Below, one piece after another: positions 22,251 through 34,448 of a stretch of DNA of 64,000 nt. A program made the position numbers and the translations under genes. This DNA is from Cyclaneusma minus (lineage: Eukaryota; Ascomycota; Leotiomycetes; Marthamycetales; Marthamycetaceae). How positions within the stretch are numbered: the first letter of the stretch is position 1; every line of letters begins with the position of its first letter. The notes under the pieces are model-generated. The model ran no database searches. It had not been told where the DNA came from and was given only the letters and a program-made list of their open reading frames with translations. The stretch lies in assembly GCA_037179335.1 (NCBI GenBank), contig JAKZHN010000033.1, forward strand, positions 124,001 to 188,000, read 5' to 3'.

Positions 22251-24780
22251 TTAGATTTCCTCAACAAACCTGCTGTCCCGGACCGGGCTGTGGCTCGTTG
22301 GCTCTTCAATCTTGGGTGGCGGCTGGAGATCATCCAACGTATCCCTCGCCTCCTCGAAGACCTCTTCGTCGCCGTTCGACAAAGCGCTCACTTCGCTATC
22401 TCCGTCGCGCTCCTTCGCCTTACCCGTTGGCGCCGCATCGCGCAGACTCGACTTGCCATTAGCAAGCGACACGTTGCTGGCATTAGCGAGTGAAGCGCCG
22501 CCGATGAAGCCGCCTTCAGCTCCCTTACCATTTTCGGCCTCGGATGATGAGGATTTTTGGTTCTTAGACATGCGGCGGAGGTGGGTTTTGAGCCACGAGC
22601 TGACTCGTCCGGCTGACCTAGGCGAGCCAGGAGGAGACGTAGGCGATGGCGGTTCCTTACCGGCTACGACGGTTCTTGTTGTCCTGCCACCTGAGGCCAT
22701 CGCGGTGTCCATAGTTGGGGGCGAGGGGGCCCTGTAGAGATCTTCATGGCCAGATTCGTCCCCGGTGGCGGGCGAGGTCGCTGACGCCTCACCCTCCGTA
22801 GCCACCGCAGCAACGGGGGCATCCTCTGCTTCGACTACAGGTACTGCTTCGGTCGCAGCCGCGGGTTCAGTGTCAGAGCGGACAGCAGCAGCAGTCTTCG
22901 ACTTGCGCTTTTCTTTCTTGGCTAGGCGCTCTTCAGCCTTGCGGGCACGCTCTTCCTCTTTGTCTTGCTCTGCAACTAGTTAGCATGGGAGCTCTTTCTA
23001 CTCGATCAGGGGCTGGGGATTCATAGCTGTTACTCTTACCCTTTAGCTTTTTGTTGACGTCCTTGATTTCCTTCTCACGGCTCTTCTCTTCAGCCTTTCT
23101 GCGGGCCTGCTCTTCTTGGTCGGCCTTGATCTTGGCCTGTCGCAAGCGCTCAGCTTCGGCCTTTTCGTTGAGTTCATCCAGAACCGGCTGCACATTTCTG
23201 GCTGCCACAAGATCAATGGCACTCTGGTCCATGAATTTGCCTCCACCAATGTTGACTTTGCCATGATTTTCCATTCGAGACTCACTCTTGGCCTGCGCCG
23301 CTTGTTGGGCTTTGAGCTCCCATTCGTTCCACAGCGATGGTGCCACCTTGCCAGTATCCGCAAAAACACGTTCATCCATACCATGAAGGCTTGCGCGGAC
23401 ATTGCGCTGCGCAGCGGCAAGTAGCGCTTCTCTGTCCTGCTGACGCTTTTTCTCGTCAACTTGGGTCAAGTTGCTAGAGAACATAGACATCTGCTGTCTT
23501 ATTTTCTGAGATTGCTGCACATCCTCGTCCATAGAGCCCTCGCTGGAGGCTCTGCGTCTGGCACGGCCTCTGGCTGGGCCCCTGAAAGAAAGTCGAGATC
23601 GCGGTGTTGCTGCCTCAGAGTGACTGCTGTAATAGTCCCGATACTCCCGATTTTGAGCATGCTCGTCGTGTAGCTTTGCGAGCCGCTCCTGGGCAAGCTT
23701 CTGGGCCGCGGCTTGGAGACTTGTGAATCGCATGGGTTCCTTTTCATCTATCGAAGATGATGTTCGCTGATGATCGTGAGCAGACACGGCAGCATGGGTT
23801 GCTGCTTGGTTAATCTGTCTCTGCTGAATCTGGTACATTTGCTTGGCCATTGCCACAGCAGATGCATGAAGAACATCTGCTCGCGTTCTCTCGTCGACCT
23901 CTGGCTGGACTGGAGGGTGGTAAGTGAACATCTCCTTAGGCATGTTGACTACTGGATTTGCACCACCGACCGGGCTTTCGCGGGGCTTCTGAGATGTCTT
24001 GTGGACAGACATAGCAGCCTTGAGTGCATTTGCTTTTGCATTCGCTTCATCAGGGTACTTCTCCTTGGGAACCGGGTTCGACGAGGCTCGTTTCCTCCCG
24101 CCTGTCTGACCAGCCAAGGCTCCCGTTGCAGCTAACAGGGAACCTTGTCGACCGAGATCCGTGTAGCCATAATCCAGTTGTGGACTGTAGGTTTTTCCCT
24201 GGTTGGTCTTCATCGCCAGAGTTGCAGCTGAATTGCCTGCTTTCGAGGCTTCAGGCTTCCAGATATCCACGTTACCACCCTTCTTAGCGGCCAGCATCGC
24301 GGCCATTGCGCTGTTCACGCTCTGCTCGTGCTGCCAGAGTGGAGGTGCCCGGTAGTCCTTTGCCAGCATGGCAGCAGCAGCAGCGGAGTCTGAGGGTTCT
24401 GGCTTCCAGTACTCTGTCGATTTCTGATTGTTCCAGCCGGAACTCGCAGCAGCACCGGCTGCGGATAGATCTTTCATGCCGCTGGACGGGAAACTTGGCA
24501 GGTCTCTGGGGTTTGCATATTTCAAGGATGCTGCGGCACCTTGAGGTAGCATTCGGTGTTAGCTATTGTTAGGCTAGCGGATAAAGAAATGGACATGATG
24601 GTTCATACCGGCAGAAGAAAGCTTGTTGTTGCTGTCGAGGAACTGGGACTGAGGCTTCTTGGGCTCTGGCTTCTTGGCATCGCGATCGTACTTTGCGACA
24701 TAGAGAGCAGCAGCAGCAGCTTGATCCTCAAGCTTCCCCGACGTCACGGGGTTGGCGGTGGCGGTTGTTGAAGTCGCCAT
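22251..24780 (-). CDS. EIS1: Eisosome protein 1
   Basis: Eis1 is a component of eisosomes, the protein scaffolds under furrows of the fungal plasma membrane. Three exons (24780-24609, 24539-23040, 22969-22251) encode 796 residues. Early family blocks are visible: QAAAAALYVAKYD, ASLKYANPRDLPSFPSSG, several Ala-rich AAAML segments each followed by W-K-P-E or L-W-Q-H-E, and LDYGYTDLGRQGSLLAA. Residues from about 490 to 600 form a highly charged Glu/Lys/Arg helix, probably a coiled coil. The C-terminal fifth is Ser/Pro-rich and acidic. Both introns are phase 1 and the reading frame closes exactly. Confidence 0.92.
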
Positions 24781-25844
24781 GCTTGCGACAATCAAGAATG
24801 CGGCCGACGTAGATATTTACTCTTGCAGCAAGAGATGTAGGGTCGGTCGGACTAGGATCGGTTGCGCTCAATCGTTATGAGCAAGGCATGCAAACGATAG
24901 TGACCAGGCGGGTTGTGTTGATCGAGATCCGACCGGAGTGGTGGGAGTGACAATACAGTAGTAATGTTTGCTGTCAGTTTAGGGTGCGATGCGATCCATC
25001 CGCTTGAGGATGCAAGAGGAGAAGAGAGGTGGGTTGGGAGATAGACGGAGCGGGTTTGTCGTAGTAGGGAGAGTCTCTGGGGTAGACAGCGGTGCTAAGG
25101 TGCTTTTGAACGTCAGATGCGCCTATCCACGTCGATTGTTGCACGCCTCTGACGTCAACGATCCGGCAGTGGCTCTTCAAGCAGCCGGGGAGAGAAAGAG
25201 ATCTTGCTGCACTAGGCCAGAAACGGATTATTGCCATGCAGCTTGCCCTTGGCCAGTCCCAATTTCCACAAGACGAGGGGTAGCTCTCAAACGGGCCATA
25301 GCTTGAGCAGCTGGAGCTTGGGGGATCTAGACGTCGAAGCTCCATATATATAAATTCGGCCTGCGCCGGAGTGGGGAAAGCCGGCCTGGCCGCAGATCGT
25401 GAAGTGCCCACTCGTGCCGATTCCAAGTCCGCGGTAACAACGTTGAACTTTTTTCCAACTGTTTCAATGCACAGTTTCTAATCAACAGGACTGCTTCGAA
25501 TGATACTAAGTAAATAAGGATTTACATAGAACCTAACTCGTATTCTTCATCCTCGCTCGGATGATGCATCTTGAATTTCTGATTTGCACGAATAGGTACT
25601 GTGACGTCTGGGAAATGGGACTGCACGCCATCATCGTCACTCGTCGCACGGTCGCCAGTGACATGCCTGCAGGAAGAACCGAGTCGTGAGATTGAAACCC
25701 CTGGCACCTGCAGGACATGGAGAAAGGGGCCCACAAAAGATCATGCAGTCTCTGCCCGTGCAGCGCACAGTCGCACTACCTGGGACTACCACAGCTGCAC
25801 GATGCCAAGTTCAAGTTCAATAATAATTGCAACTACCCCAAAAC
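24781..25844. other. Divergent promoter region EIS1 / phosphatase
   Basis: These 1064 bp separate two divergent genes. Frames of 100-150 codons overlap on both strands from 24974 to 25426 with no domain. I do not support a gene here. Confidence 0.5.
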
Positions 25845-27008
25845 ATGGCCTCGCCTCCAAACAAGCAACATCACTTAGCCTCAAGCGCGCTTCCAGAACT
25901 CGACTCATTCGACGCCATTGTCAATTTTCGGGACGTGGGCAAGACTGTGAATAGCTTCATCGGTCAAAAGCACGTGCATCCATCTCCATCCACACATATA
26001 CAGCTCCTGCTAATTCCACCTAGATTACTAGCAGAAGGCAAGCTGTTCCGCTCTGCAAAGCCAGACAATGCCTCTCTATCCGACCGCGAACGATTACGAG
26101 AGGAATATGGAATCAAAACCGTCATCGACCTGCGCACCAAGTATATCTGCCTACCACCCCGTAAAACTAAGAATAAAAGAGTTAACGAATAACCCAGAAC
26201 TGAACATGTCAAAGCTGCTGAAAAGCGAGAAGCAGATCTCAAAGCCCCGAGTCTGTTGAGATCCAACGATGCCATTTCCGAGCCTGTGCAAATCCCGGGT
26301 CTGGACTATCTAGAAATCGACATCAACGGCAACAAGAGTTTTGAAAGATCCCTGCTATGGCAGTTATCATGGTGGAGCCTAATGTACGTCTTCTTACTAA
26401 TCTGCCCTCCAGAGCCAGCAAAATAATCCTGCCGCTGATCAATCTGTATCTTCGTTCCCAATGCCAACAAATTTCGCAGCAAACTCCTCGTGCTCATGCT
26501 CTTCGGTTTCCGCGTCCGCGCAATCTCCATCATCACCCACGAAGTCATGGCTCCCCGCGGCCTCCCCCGTCTAGGTCTCGACACCATCGATCACTGCGGT
26601 CCCGAACTATCGCTCGCCTTGCGTGCTCTCTCTCGCCCCTCCTCCTACCCATTTCTGATCCATTGCACGCACGGCAAAGATCGCACTGGCCTTGTCGTTG
26701 CTCTGGCCTTGCTGCTTGTCTGTGAATCTCTCCCCAGTTCAGATTTATCGAAAAGAGATGTGTTTCTGAAAGCGGTCAAGTATGATTACTTGTTGACGAA
26801 TGCGGGGTTGAGGAGCATTAGAGAGGAGACGGTGAGGGAGATTGAGGGTGTGGGGTTGTCGGAGGAGTTTGCTGATGCGGTGGAGGAGTGGATCCCTATT
26901 TTGAGCGAGTATCTTGAGGAGAGGTATGGGGGGATTGGGGGGTATTTGGAGGGGATTGGGATTGGGGTCGAGACGAGGAGAGCTGTTGTGGAGTGCTTGA
27001 CTATCTAG
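25845..27008 (+). CDS. Tyrosine/serine phosphatase, Y_phosphatase3 type
   Basis: Exons 25845-26140, 26198-26383 and 26480-27008 encode 336 residues. The phosphatase loop HCTHGKDRTG (CX5R) is near residue 214. Earlier family blocks are FRDVGKTVNSF, GKLFRSAKPDNAS and KTVIDLRTK, and VMAPRGLPRLGLDTID lies before the loop, as in fungal members of this family. Such proteins are predicted to remove phosphate from Tyr/Ser/Thr or phosphoinositides; the substrate here is unknown. A stretch between FIGQK and LLAEGKLF looks inserted. It contains GCTAAT and CCTAG and may be a further small intron, although the frame is open across it. The C terminus is Gly/Glu-rich. Confidence 0.85.
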
Positions 27009-27459
27009 ACTAGGCCCAGTTGTCGAGGTAGGTAGAACAAGCTCGCAATGGGAGTGGGAGGGATCATGGCTGGAGATGTCAAGCAGGCAGGAGAGGTGAG
27101 GGATGTCGGAATCGATATCCTTTCTGCGTGAAGCTAGCTACCTACCCTACTAATACTACCGCAGCTGACTGCCTAATTCAAGAATAGAGGTCTAAGCTAC
27201 ATAAAGCTTTTAACAAGGAGCTGAGAGCTCTCAAACTGTAAACAGACAAGAAGCTGGCAATATTCCACACAGCTCCAGAGAAGTTGGTATTCATAATGGA
27301 AGACTGCAGTAATAGACAAGTGCACACGGGGAGAAGAAAGCTCGAATGTGAGTAGAAACAACGGGAAAAGTTGTGGCTCGTCGTCGCTGCTGGCAATGCT
27401 AAAGGCGCTGGCGGGAACGAAAAGAGTGGAAAATAAGTACACAAGCCCCAACGACTCTA
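27009..27459. other. Convergent intergenic region
   Basis: 3' sides of the phosphatase and the GH92 gene. No gene or repeat is seen. Confidence 0.5.
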
Positions 27460-30400
27460 TCAGATCTCTGTCAAGGTGTAATGCCCCGGACTAGGAGGAA
27501 CATCGCCCGTCTCCCACAGCGTTTCCTTATCTCCAACGACAAACTCGATAGTGCCGCCATTCACAAAAACATCCTCATGATTAAACCAGTTCTTGTCCGT
27601 CGTCTCCCCATTGATCCTCACTGACTGAACATAGTAGCCTTCCTGGCCAAGCGTCTTTGCTTCGCTGCCAGTACTGGTGATCCGCAAAGTCTTGTTGCCG
27701 TTGATGGTCATGTTGATGTCGTTGAACCATGGAGACTCGAGAAGATATACCGGCTGGGTTACTATCGGATAGATTCCCAGCATCTGCCAGATCAACCATG
27801 AGTTAAGCGCACCTGCATCGGAATTTCCTGGGACTCCGTAAAGCGCGTTGTGGAAGTACTGGTTCGAGAGAGCGCGAGATTTGTTGACGGACTTGTATTG
27901 CTTGTTGATGTAGTTGTATAGATAAGGTGTAGCGAAATCTGGCTCGTTTCTAAGAAATGGTTAGTCTGGCTAACTGTTGGGTCAACTGGATTGACTAAAC
28001 GTTGCAACGTAAAGCATAGAAGGTAGGTAAAGAATGTATTGATAAACAATGGAAAGAAAGGAGCTACAGCCGAAGAAGTAAAGCTATAGCTGGCTGGCTA
28101 GCGCCGTAGCCTGAGGCAGGGCGGGCGTGATCAGCCAGAGGGTAAGGGGGCTGACCACGCGCCCGGGCCATCACCACCATGGGTGCGACACTAACACAAG
28201 CTGATTTATAGGATTGCAGAGGAATAGAGCAGAAACTCACCCAATGTTCATGATGGTGTTTATACCGGCACCGTTAGCAGAAAGATCTTGCTCGCTGGTG
28301 TTAGGCATGAACTGAAGTTTTGGATTAGCCACTCGATACAGAAAACTGCCACCATTAGAACACTCACAATGTAATCCAACCGGTTCTCAAAGGTCGTCTC
28401 GCCGCCCATGAACTGTACCAGGGTTTTCATATCGAAAGGAATGGTCCAGGAATACTCCCAAGGCGTTGCCTCGTAGGAAATTGCATCCCATTCACACCCT
28501 CCACAGAGAGCCGGGTTATAATCAGCTATATCAAAAGTACCATTGGCAAATTTCGGAGTCAGAAAACCGGTGAAATTGTTGCTGACCACATCATTGCTCC
28601 AAATTCGCTGCCAGCCCGCGGACCTGTTGAGATACTTCTGCGCGTCGTGTGGAGCTTCGCCCTGGGCAACAACGCTCAACGAATAGTCGTTTAGGGAGTA
28701 TTCTATAGTCTTTGAGATGCAGCGGCTGCTTTGATCGGATGATACATATCCAAGTGGAATCCAGTCGTACAGGGAGCCACGTCCCTCTTTGACGCTTCCG
28801 GTTGGGTCATCTTGGCTGAATGTGTTGTATGGCGTCACCTCGGCGTCCTTGACCATGGCCATATACCCAGCTGTCCAGTTGATGTCTCCCCTGAGACCTT
28901 TCACATAGGCGTCTGCTAGCACATTGTCGGCATTGCTACCTCCTTGGACCAAGCCGTTATAGTTCCCAGAACGACCATCTGGCATATAACCCTCGAATCT
29001 CCAGATGTCGATCAGAGCTCGGATCATGCCTTGGTATCTTTCAGGCTGAATGAGGTGGTATAGCGAAACCGTGCAGCGGAATATGTCCCACAGCGTGTAG
29101 AAATCGTCCCAATAAGGCTCATCCGATTCCCAAAGTGGGTTCTCGCCTGTGCGATCCGACGGCATCAAGTGCATGAAGTACAGCGATGAGTAGAGCAAGA
29201 TAAGGTTGGTTTGATTGGCAGAATCGTCCGTTGGTACTTGGATCTTGCTGAAGACATCTCGGTTCCATTCGGTGACAGCCGCATCGACAGTGTCATTGAG
29301 ATTCCAGGAGGTGAGTTCTTCATCCCTGAATTTGCACGCCTTCTCCACCGAAATGAAAGAAATTCCCACATGAGACTTGACTTGGGACGCCGTGTCGCTG
29401 GAGTTCCAACTGAACACAGCACCTATACGATCACTCAGCGGTCCAGACTTCTCGCTGCTTGCAGTGCCGAAAAATGCTTGGGGAATTGGCTCATTGCTGA
29501 GAGTGTGATATCTTTGAACAGGATCCGTGTTCCGTCCCTTGAAAGTCAGAGCCGTGTCAGGGGGTGTTTCGAATTCTCCGCAGTAGTAGACCGTGAAAGG
29601 TGCTCCTTCGTTCCAGCCACCTCCATAGGTTCCATATCCACTGTATTGCGATCCGTTGATATGGATCTCGCCACCTAGATAGACTTGAACACTGTAGCCA
29701 CCCCCTTCGTTGGGCAAATAGTGAGAGATATCTACCAGAACATGGCTCTCTCCAGCAGGGAAGGAATATTGTGTAAATCCCGAATGTCTTGACGCTGAAA
29801 GCTCCACAGTGACGCCGCTCTCCAGCTCCGTTTTGTAGTAGCCAACTCGCGCAGTGTCGTCTCCAATACGCCGCTGCCAGTATGTTGTGTTGTCGAGAAC
29901 ATTCACTGGTGATTGAATCGTGGTCAACGGCATTTGTGGGATGATTCCGTACTTGGGAAAGCCTCCAGTACCGCTCTCGTGCATCATGCTGATAGCGGTC
30001 ACATTGCCCTTGGGCTATATCCCATCTTGAGTCAGCTATCCAAATCTTCGCACGTGACAGGATTATCAATTTCAGGTTTCCGCACCGTCCATCCTCCATT
30101 GATAGTACTCATATCGATATCGGCTTCGTACGTGTCTATGCCCAGCTTGGTGACTCCAAACGGCAAGGCTCCTCCAACAAAAATATCACCGCCGCCAACT
30201 GTTTAAATGGTCAGAAACTTGGTGAACTCGAAGCCTTGATATGAGAAAAGCCAGAACAACAAATGTGGATTATTCGACACGGTGTGTTTCTCTTCATGGT
30301 GAGGGCAGCTTACATGCTTGACCTTCCATGGGTCCTGATCCTCCCATCAACGGGTTGACATACTGAGAGTAATCGACATCGGCGGCATTAGCAACCCCAC

Positions 30401-30461
30401 TCAAGCCTGTCAAGAAAAGCAGAAAAGACCTCCTGCGCAAATACGACGAGAATAACATCAT
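27460..30461 (-). CDS. Secreted GH92 alpha-1,2-mannosidase
   Basis: GH92 enzymes are calcium-dependent exo-alpha-mannosidases that trim N-glycans or mannans. Five exons (30461-30314, 30198-30086, 30014-28368, 28311-28241, 27949-27460) encode 822 residues. A signal peptide (SFLLFLTGLSGVANA core) is followed by YVNPLMGGSGPMEGQ. Family blocks in order are GGGDIFVGGALPFGVTKLG, HESGTGGFPKYG, YWDDFYTLWDIFR, GYMPDGRSGNYNG, CGGCEWDAISYEATPWEYSW and GVPGNSDAGALNSWLIWQ. All phases close. Many N-x-S/T sites fit secretion. Intron 4 is much longer (291 bp) than the others and contains an inverted repeat. Confidence 0.95.
28123..28164. repeat. Imperfect hairpin inside GH92 intron 4
   Basis: The arms GGGCGTGATCAGCC (28123-28136) and GGCTGACCACGCGCCC (28149-28164) are complementary except for one mismatch and a 2-base bulge, with a loop of about 12 nt. 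The GC-rich island stands out against the AT-rich intron. Confidence 0.65.
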
Positions 30462-32054
30462 AAAACTGATTGATACTGCTGATGTGTGAAAAGGAAGTGA
30501 CAGCGACAACAATACAGTGAAGAGAAAGCCATCTTGTTAACCTGGAGACCCCGCCCTTCTCCCCACTAAGGAAGTAGGGTATGCAGAGGAACTGGAGCAC
30601 CATCATTTGATGCGGAGAAGACCCAACTTACGTTTGCCATATGGTATCTTGGCATGTTGCCATGTAACATCAATTGGATCATTCTGCAGATCGTGCTCAC
30701 CGTGGTCGCTTTCCTTGCAAGACACTCATGTGCCCTAGCTGAGGCGGGGTTGATGCATTTGGCTAGCCGATGCAACATGTAATACGAGCCACGTGATCAA
30801 TATCCTCAGCATATTTTGACTTTCGAGCCACACGTGCTTTTCTCCCTTCCAAGCATTTTCTGGAATTCCCTCGTAATCCCAAGTGTCCTACTCGCAAAAC
30901 CTGCGGTCTCCATGCTGATTAAGGTACTTCAGACCGGAACCCCATCATTGGTCGACCATCTTCTTTGTTAGGGTACAGCAGTTTTAGTGAGAAAAAAAAA
31001 GAAAGGGAGAAAACAGTGTTCGGAGTCGGCCGTACTTCAACGCGTTCAACTCCGCGCACTGCGATAGAAAGTTGCAGAACCGGGGTTCTTGTGGCTATCG
31101 AGCAGAGTCGGATTTTGGGTGTGTGAACCGTGAGTTGACATGTCTGTCGATTCGGGCCCGATCTCACTGTTGTGTTTCTGGGCTGACCAGTGCTGCAGCA
31201 AAAGTCTGCACTCTGTTGCACGTACGACAGACCCAAACATCGTCTGGACCTCACTGATCACTCTGAATCCATCGCAGCTTGTTCCAAGCAAGTCGCTCCC
31301 TGGCCTTGCCGTTGCAAGCTTGTAGCAAGCAATGATTCAAGAATTTCAGTCTGGTGCTGAGGGATGGTGCATTTTCTTTGCCAGGTGCTGATGTAAGTGA
31401 CATCGTCGGTGCGGATCTTCTGAGATTCTGTGATAAGATCAGGTGGAGGGGATGTGATGTGTGGAGTGTTTGTGGTTGAGGATAGTGGCCTCCTGACGGA
31501 TATCTAGTGGTATAAAGGCAGGCTAGTTCTTTCACTGTGTTGTGTCTTGTTCAAGTCTCTCAGTATCACTTTGTGGTGCTGTGGTTTGGGATGCTTATGT
31601 GATGCCTTTTCATATGTACCCCTGAGTTTGCAGCGTCTGCCTTGAGTAGTCCGAAACCTTTGTTGTTGTATCATATCCATCTAGGTTTCTGCTTTGGCTT
31701 AGTCCGGCCATTCTCCAGTGTCGCTGCTATTATAAGTTAAAACCATGGACTTCATGCTTGCCCATGATCTCCTCGACGCCCGAGTGAAAGTTTTCACTCC
31801 ACCATCCGGCCTGGTCGCCTCTCTGCCTCATTGATCTGCTTCTTTCTTCTCCTCTCTCTCCGATGCGTCCATGTCTGAGTCTATCCCCATACTATTCCAC
31901 CTGCACTTAGAGAAGGCCAAATCCGTCCAAACTGTCATAACGTAAGCAAACCCCCTTGCCCCAGCCACTCTCTCCATCCCCTTATGCTTCGTTGATGCCC
32001 TCATACTCCGTCAACCCCCTGATACTTCGTCAATCCCCCACTTGACGCTCAAAC

Positions 32055-32372
32055 CATGTCAAACCAATTGAGGTCAAGAGCTTCTAATGATATCTCAAGT
32101 ACCTCTCAGTCCCAAGTTTTGCTGTTGGATCGTAGTTACCATCTCGACACAGCATGGGCGTACCAGTCCCAATATCTGCATATCAGAACAGAAAGACAGC
32201 CCCACTCATCCCCTCCTTGATTCACAGACCACGTCAGACCACCTGGGGTCAAGGACTTCTAAGGGTATCTCAAGAAGTCGCCAGTCTCCAGATTTGCTGT
32301 CAGACCATGGTCGGCATCTCAGCACAGCGTGGGGCTACCAGTCCAAGATCCGGATATCAGAACAGAAAGATC
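32055..32372. repeat. 143 bp direct repeat, two diverged copies
   Basis: Copies at 32055-32197 and 32230-32372 share CAGACCA-like starts, GGTCAAG, ATATCTCAAG or GTATCTCAAG, TTTGCTGT, CAGCACAG-like words and ATATCAGAACAGAAAGA at the end. Many substitutions separate them. Confidence 0.8.
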
Positions 32373-32862
32373 ATGTCACAGGCAGACTAAGCTAACAAGC
32401 GTCTAGTGCCCTGTAGGCCTCATCTCATCCCGCTGAACCAGTAAGCAGTTACCTTCCCCTGATTCACGTGTTGGACCCCTTTTATGCCCCCAGACAGCAC
32501 CGCACTCCAAATTTTCACAAGTGGAGATAACGAACGGTTTCTGCTAAAACATAGACGACTGTCTCAAAGACATCCGTCCCGTCATAGACATTAAGTGCAA
32601 TGAATTGACAAAATGGTGTCTTTACAGTTCCATCGTGGCGCCGCTTCCCCCCTTACCCCCGGTAGGAAATAGGGGGCCTCCACCAGTCTCGAAAGACAAC
32701 ACTGTCTCGACAGCTGCCTCCCCTCCGGCAGTTTCTCGTGCTCCAACGTCAAAAGCCCTGCTCGGTTCAGCCCCTGTCTTGGCCCCATTTTCTGTCGATA
32801 CTACCTGAATCGCTCCCGGAATATCTAAGATCCAAACCAGCGCCGCAGCCCCGACCTTCGAA

Positions 32863-32900
32863 CCTGAGGATCTCTCGCTTGTGCCAGCTCCATGCCGCTT
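32863..32900 (+). promoter_or_regulatory. Paralogue promoter block, copy A
   Basis: CCTGAGGATCTCTCGCTTGT followed by a GCCAGCTCC-like word, about 85-120 bp before the start of paralogue A. The same block, better preserved, lies before paralogues B (34342) and E (38277). Conservation across copies with otherwise diverged flanks suggests a core promoter or leader element. Confidence 0.55.
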
Positions 32901-32984
32901 ATTATAAACAAGTTCTCAAGTAGCACTTTGTCTGTCTTTTCTTTCTCCCAGGACGACTGCAGCTGCAACAGCTGCAACAAGAAG

Positions 32985-34060
32985 ATGTCTGCGCACGAGA
33001 GCGCTGTTGTCCCGTCGCTCGCCAGTCGAATCACCCGCCCGACTACCGCAAACACCCCTGGTGCATCAACTTCTGCGCCGACCGCGCAAGCCGTTAACGT
33101 CATCATGCCTCCGAGTGCATCTTCGCCCGTGCTCCCCGCGCAGGAGAGACTGCAACTCCTCTTCCCACCACCCGACAGATTCACAACATCTCCACCATAC
33201 CCGACGCAAGCTAGCGAGGTCTTCGATTATGATGTCTCGGCAATCCTTCACCACGTTTTCCACATCTCTGATGTGAAGAACCGCCCCGAAGAATCCCACA
33301 CCTATGGCGGCTCGGCTTTGTTTAGGGTGAAATTTGTTGAAGATGCTACTATCGCATTGGTCAGTCTCGAGAACATCCGTGCTTGGAACAGCTTGGTTCT
33401 GGAAGGCTGGAAGAAGCATGAACTTCGCAGCAAGGCTTGGCTTGTGCCAATTTTCGGAGCTGACCAGCTGAAGAAGATGAATAATGTCACCATCAGAGCT
33501 TGTGTCCGGGGATGCCAGCTGGTGAATGATTTCTGTGATGCTTTGGAAGAGAGAGTCGAAATTGAGAAACGCTCCTTTTTCTTAACAGACAGGTACACCT
33601 TCGCCTTCCTTTCTTCACCCTCCTTTCCTCACATCTGCCAACTTCACATTGCCCAAATGCGATTTCCACAACTTCAAATGCTAACATCTTCAGGTTGAAC
33701 GAGCTGCAAGCAAAGCAGCGTAAGGGCACCCTCACCGAGGCTGAAGCGGGCAAACTCGACGCAGACTTCACCAGCTGGGAGGCCGATACAGAGGCTTCCA
33801 TCACCCGTATGGTGAAGCTGGTGGAGTCTGTGCTGTTGTCGCGTGGACGCCTCGAGGGTGCCCCCCTCATCCCACTCCCGGTCAACTTGTCTATGCCGCC
33901 CAGTTCTTCTGCTCCGCCTGGCGCGTTCGGTCCGTCTTCCGCTACTCCGATAGGCCCCGCCAGTCCCAGCCTCCCAGCCCCCGAATCCGCTGCAGCTCCG
34001 GTCCTCTCAAAGTCGCAGAAGAAGAAGGCAAGGAAGAATGAGAAAAAGAAGCAGAAATAG
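32985..34060 (+). CDS. Island paralogue A, unknown family
   Basis: Two exons (32985-33592, 33694-34060) encode 324 residues. I do not recognise the family. From the N terminus there are: a short Ser/Thr/Pro-rich lead with VPSLASRI; a conserved globular block from LPAQERLQLLFPPP (near residue 49) through IRACVRGC to EKRSFFLTDR (near residue 200); a helical block LQAKQRKGTLTEAEA to LLSRGRLEG; a Pro/Ala/Ser linker; and a Lys-rich end (KSQKKKARKNEKKKQK) that could be a nuclear or nucleolar signal. There is no signal peptide and no membrane helix. The intron is phase 2 inside the Arg codon of TDR, as in copies B, E and G. The start matches that of copy B (MSA), and the leader is CAG/CAA-rich. Confidence 0.85.
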
Positions 34061-34448
34061 GGGGGTTGATTCTGGGCTTCTGGTGGCGTCCGCTATGTTG
34101 GTGGAAGCTCTCTATAGAGAGTAGGTAGACCGTATTGAAAGCTTTTCTTTGCCCCTCTTTATTATGATCTTATAAATACATGACATAGAGTGACTTAATG
34201 AGTTTTTTTTTTAAATAAATTGGTAAACGTCCCGTTAATTATTACTTGGAGGTTTCTACCCGACCGGTATATACTGCTTTACCTTTCACAGCTTCCGGAC
34301 AACATTAACAGATGTCTATTCCCGGAGGCATGTTTGCTGTTCTTCGCTTGTTCCCGCTCCGCTAGCGCTTAAAGGGCTTTAAAGGCGCATCTCGTCCGTT
34401 CTTCCTCCATCTGCAGACAACACCAGCAACAGCAACAACAACAGCGTC
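34061..34448. other. Spacer between paralogues A and B
   Basis: 3' flank of A, with a G-T-rich stretch and a CTCTCTATAGAGAG palindrome near 34108, followed by the promoter block and CAA-rich leader of B. No other gene. Confidence 0.6.
34342..34370 (+). promoter_or_regulatory. Paralogue promoter block, copy B
   Basis: CTTCGCTTGTTCCCGCTCCG and then CTAGCGCTT, ending about 80 bp before the start codon of B. Nearly the same sequence lies at 38287-38311 upstream of paralogue E. Confidence 0.65.

Larger units (their letters stand above)
30462..32984. other. Long intergenic region left of the paralogue island
   Basis: No supported gene. It contains the GH92 promoter, a diverged 143 bp direct repeat (32055-32372) and a Pro/Ala/Ser-rich open stretch at about 32605-32808. 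The last resembles the low-complexity tail of the paralogue family and may be a remnant of another copy. Confidence 0.5.
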
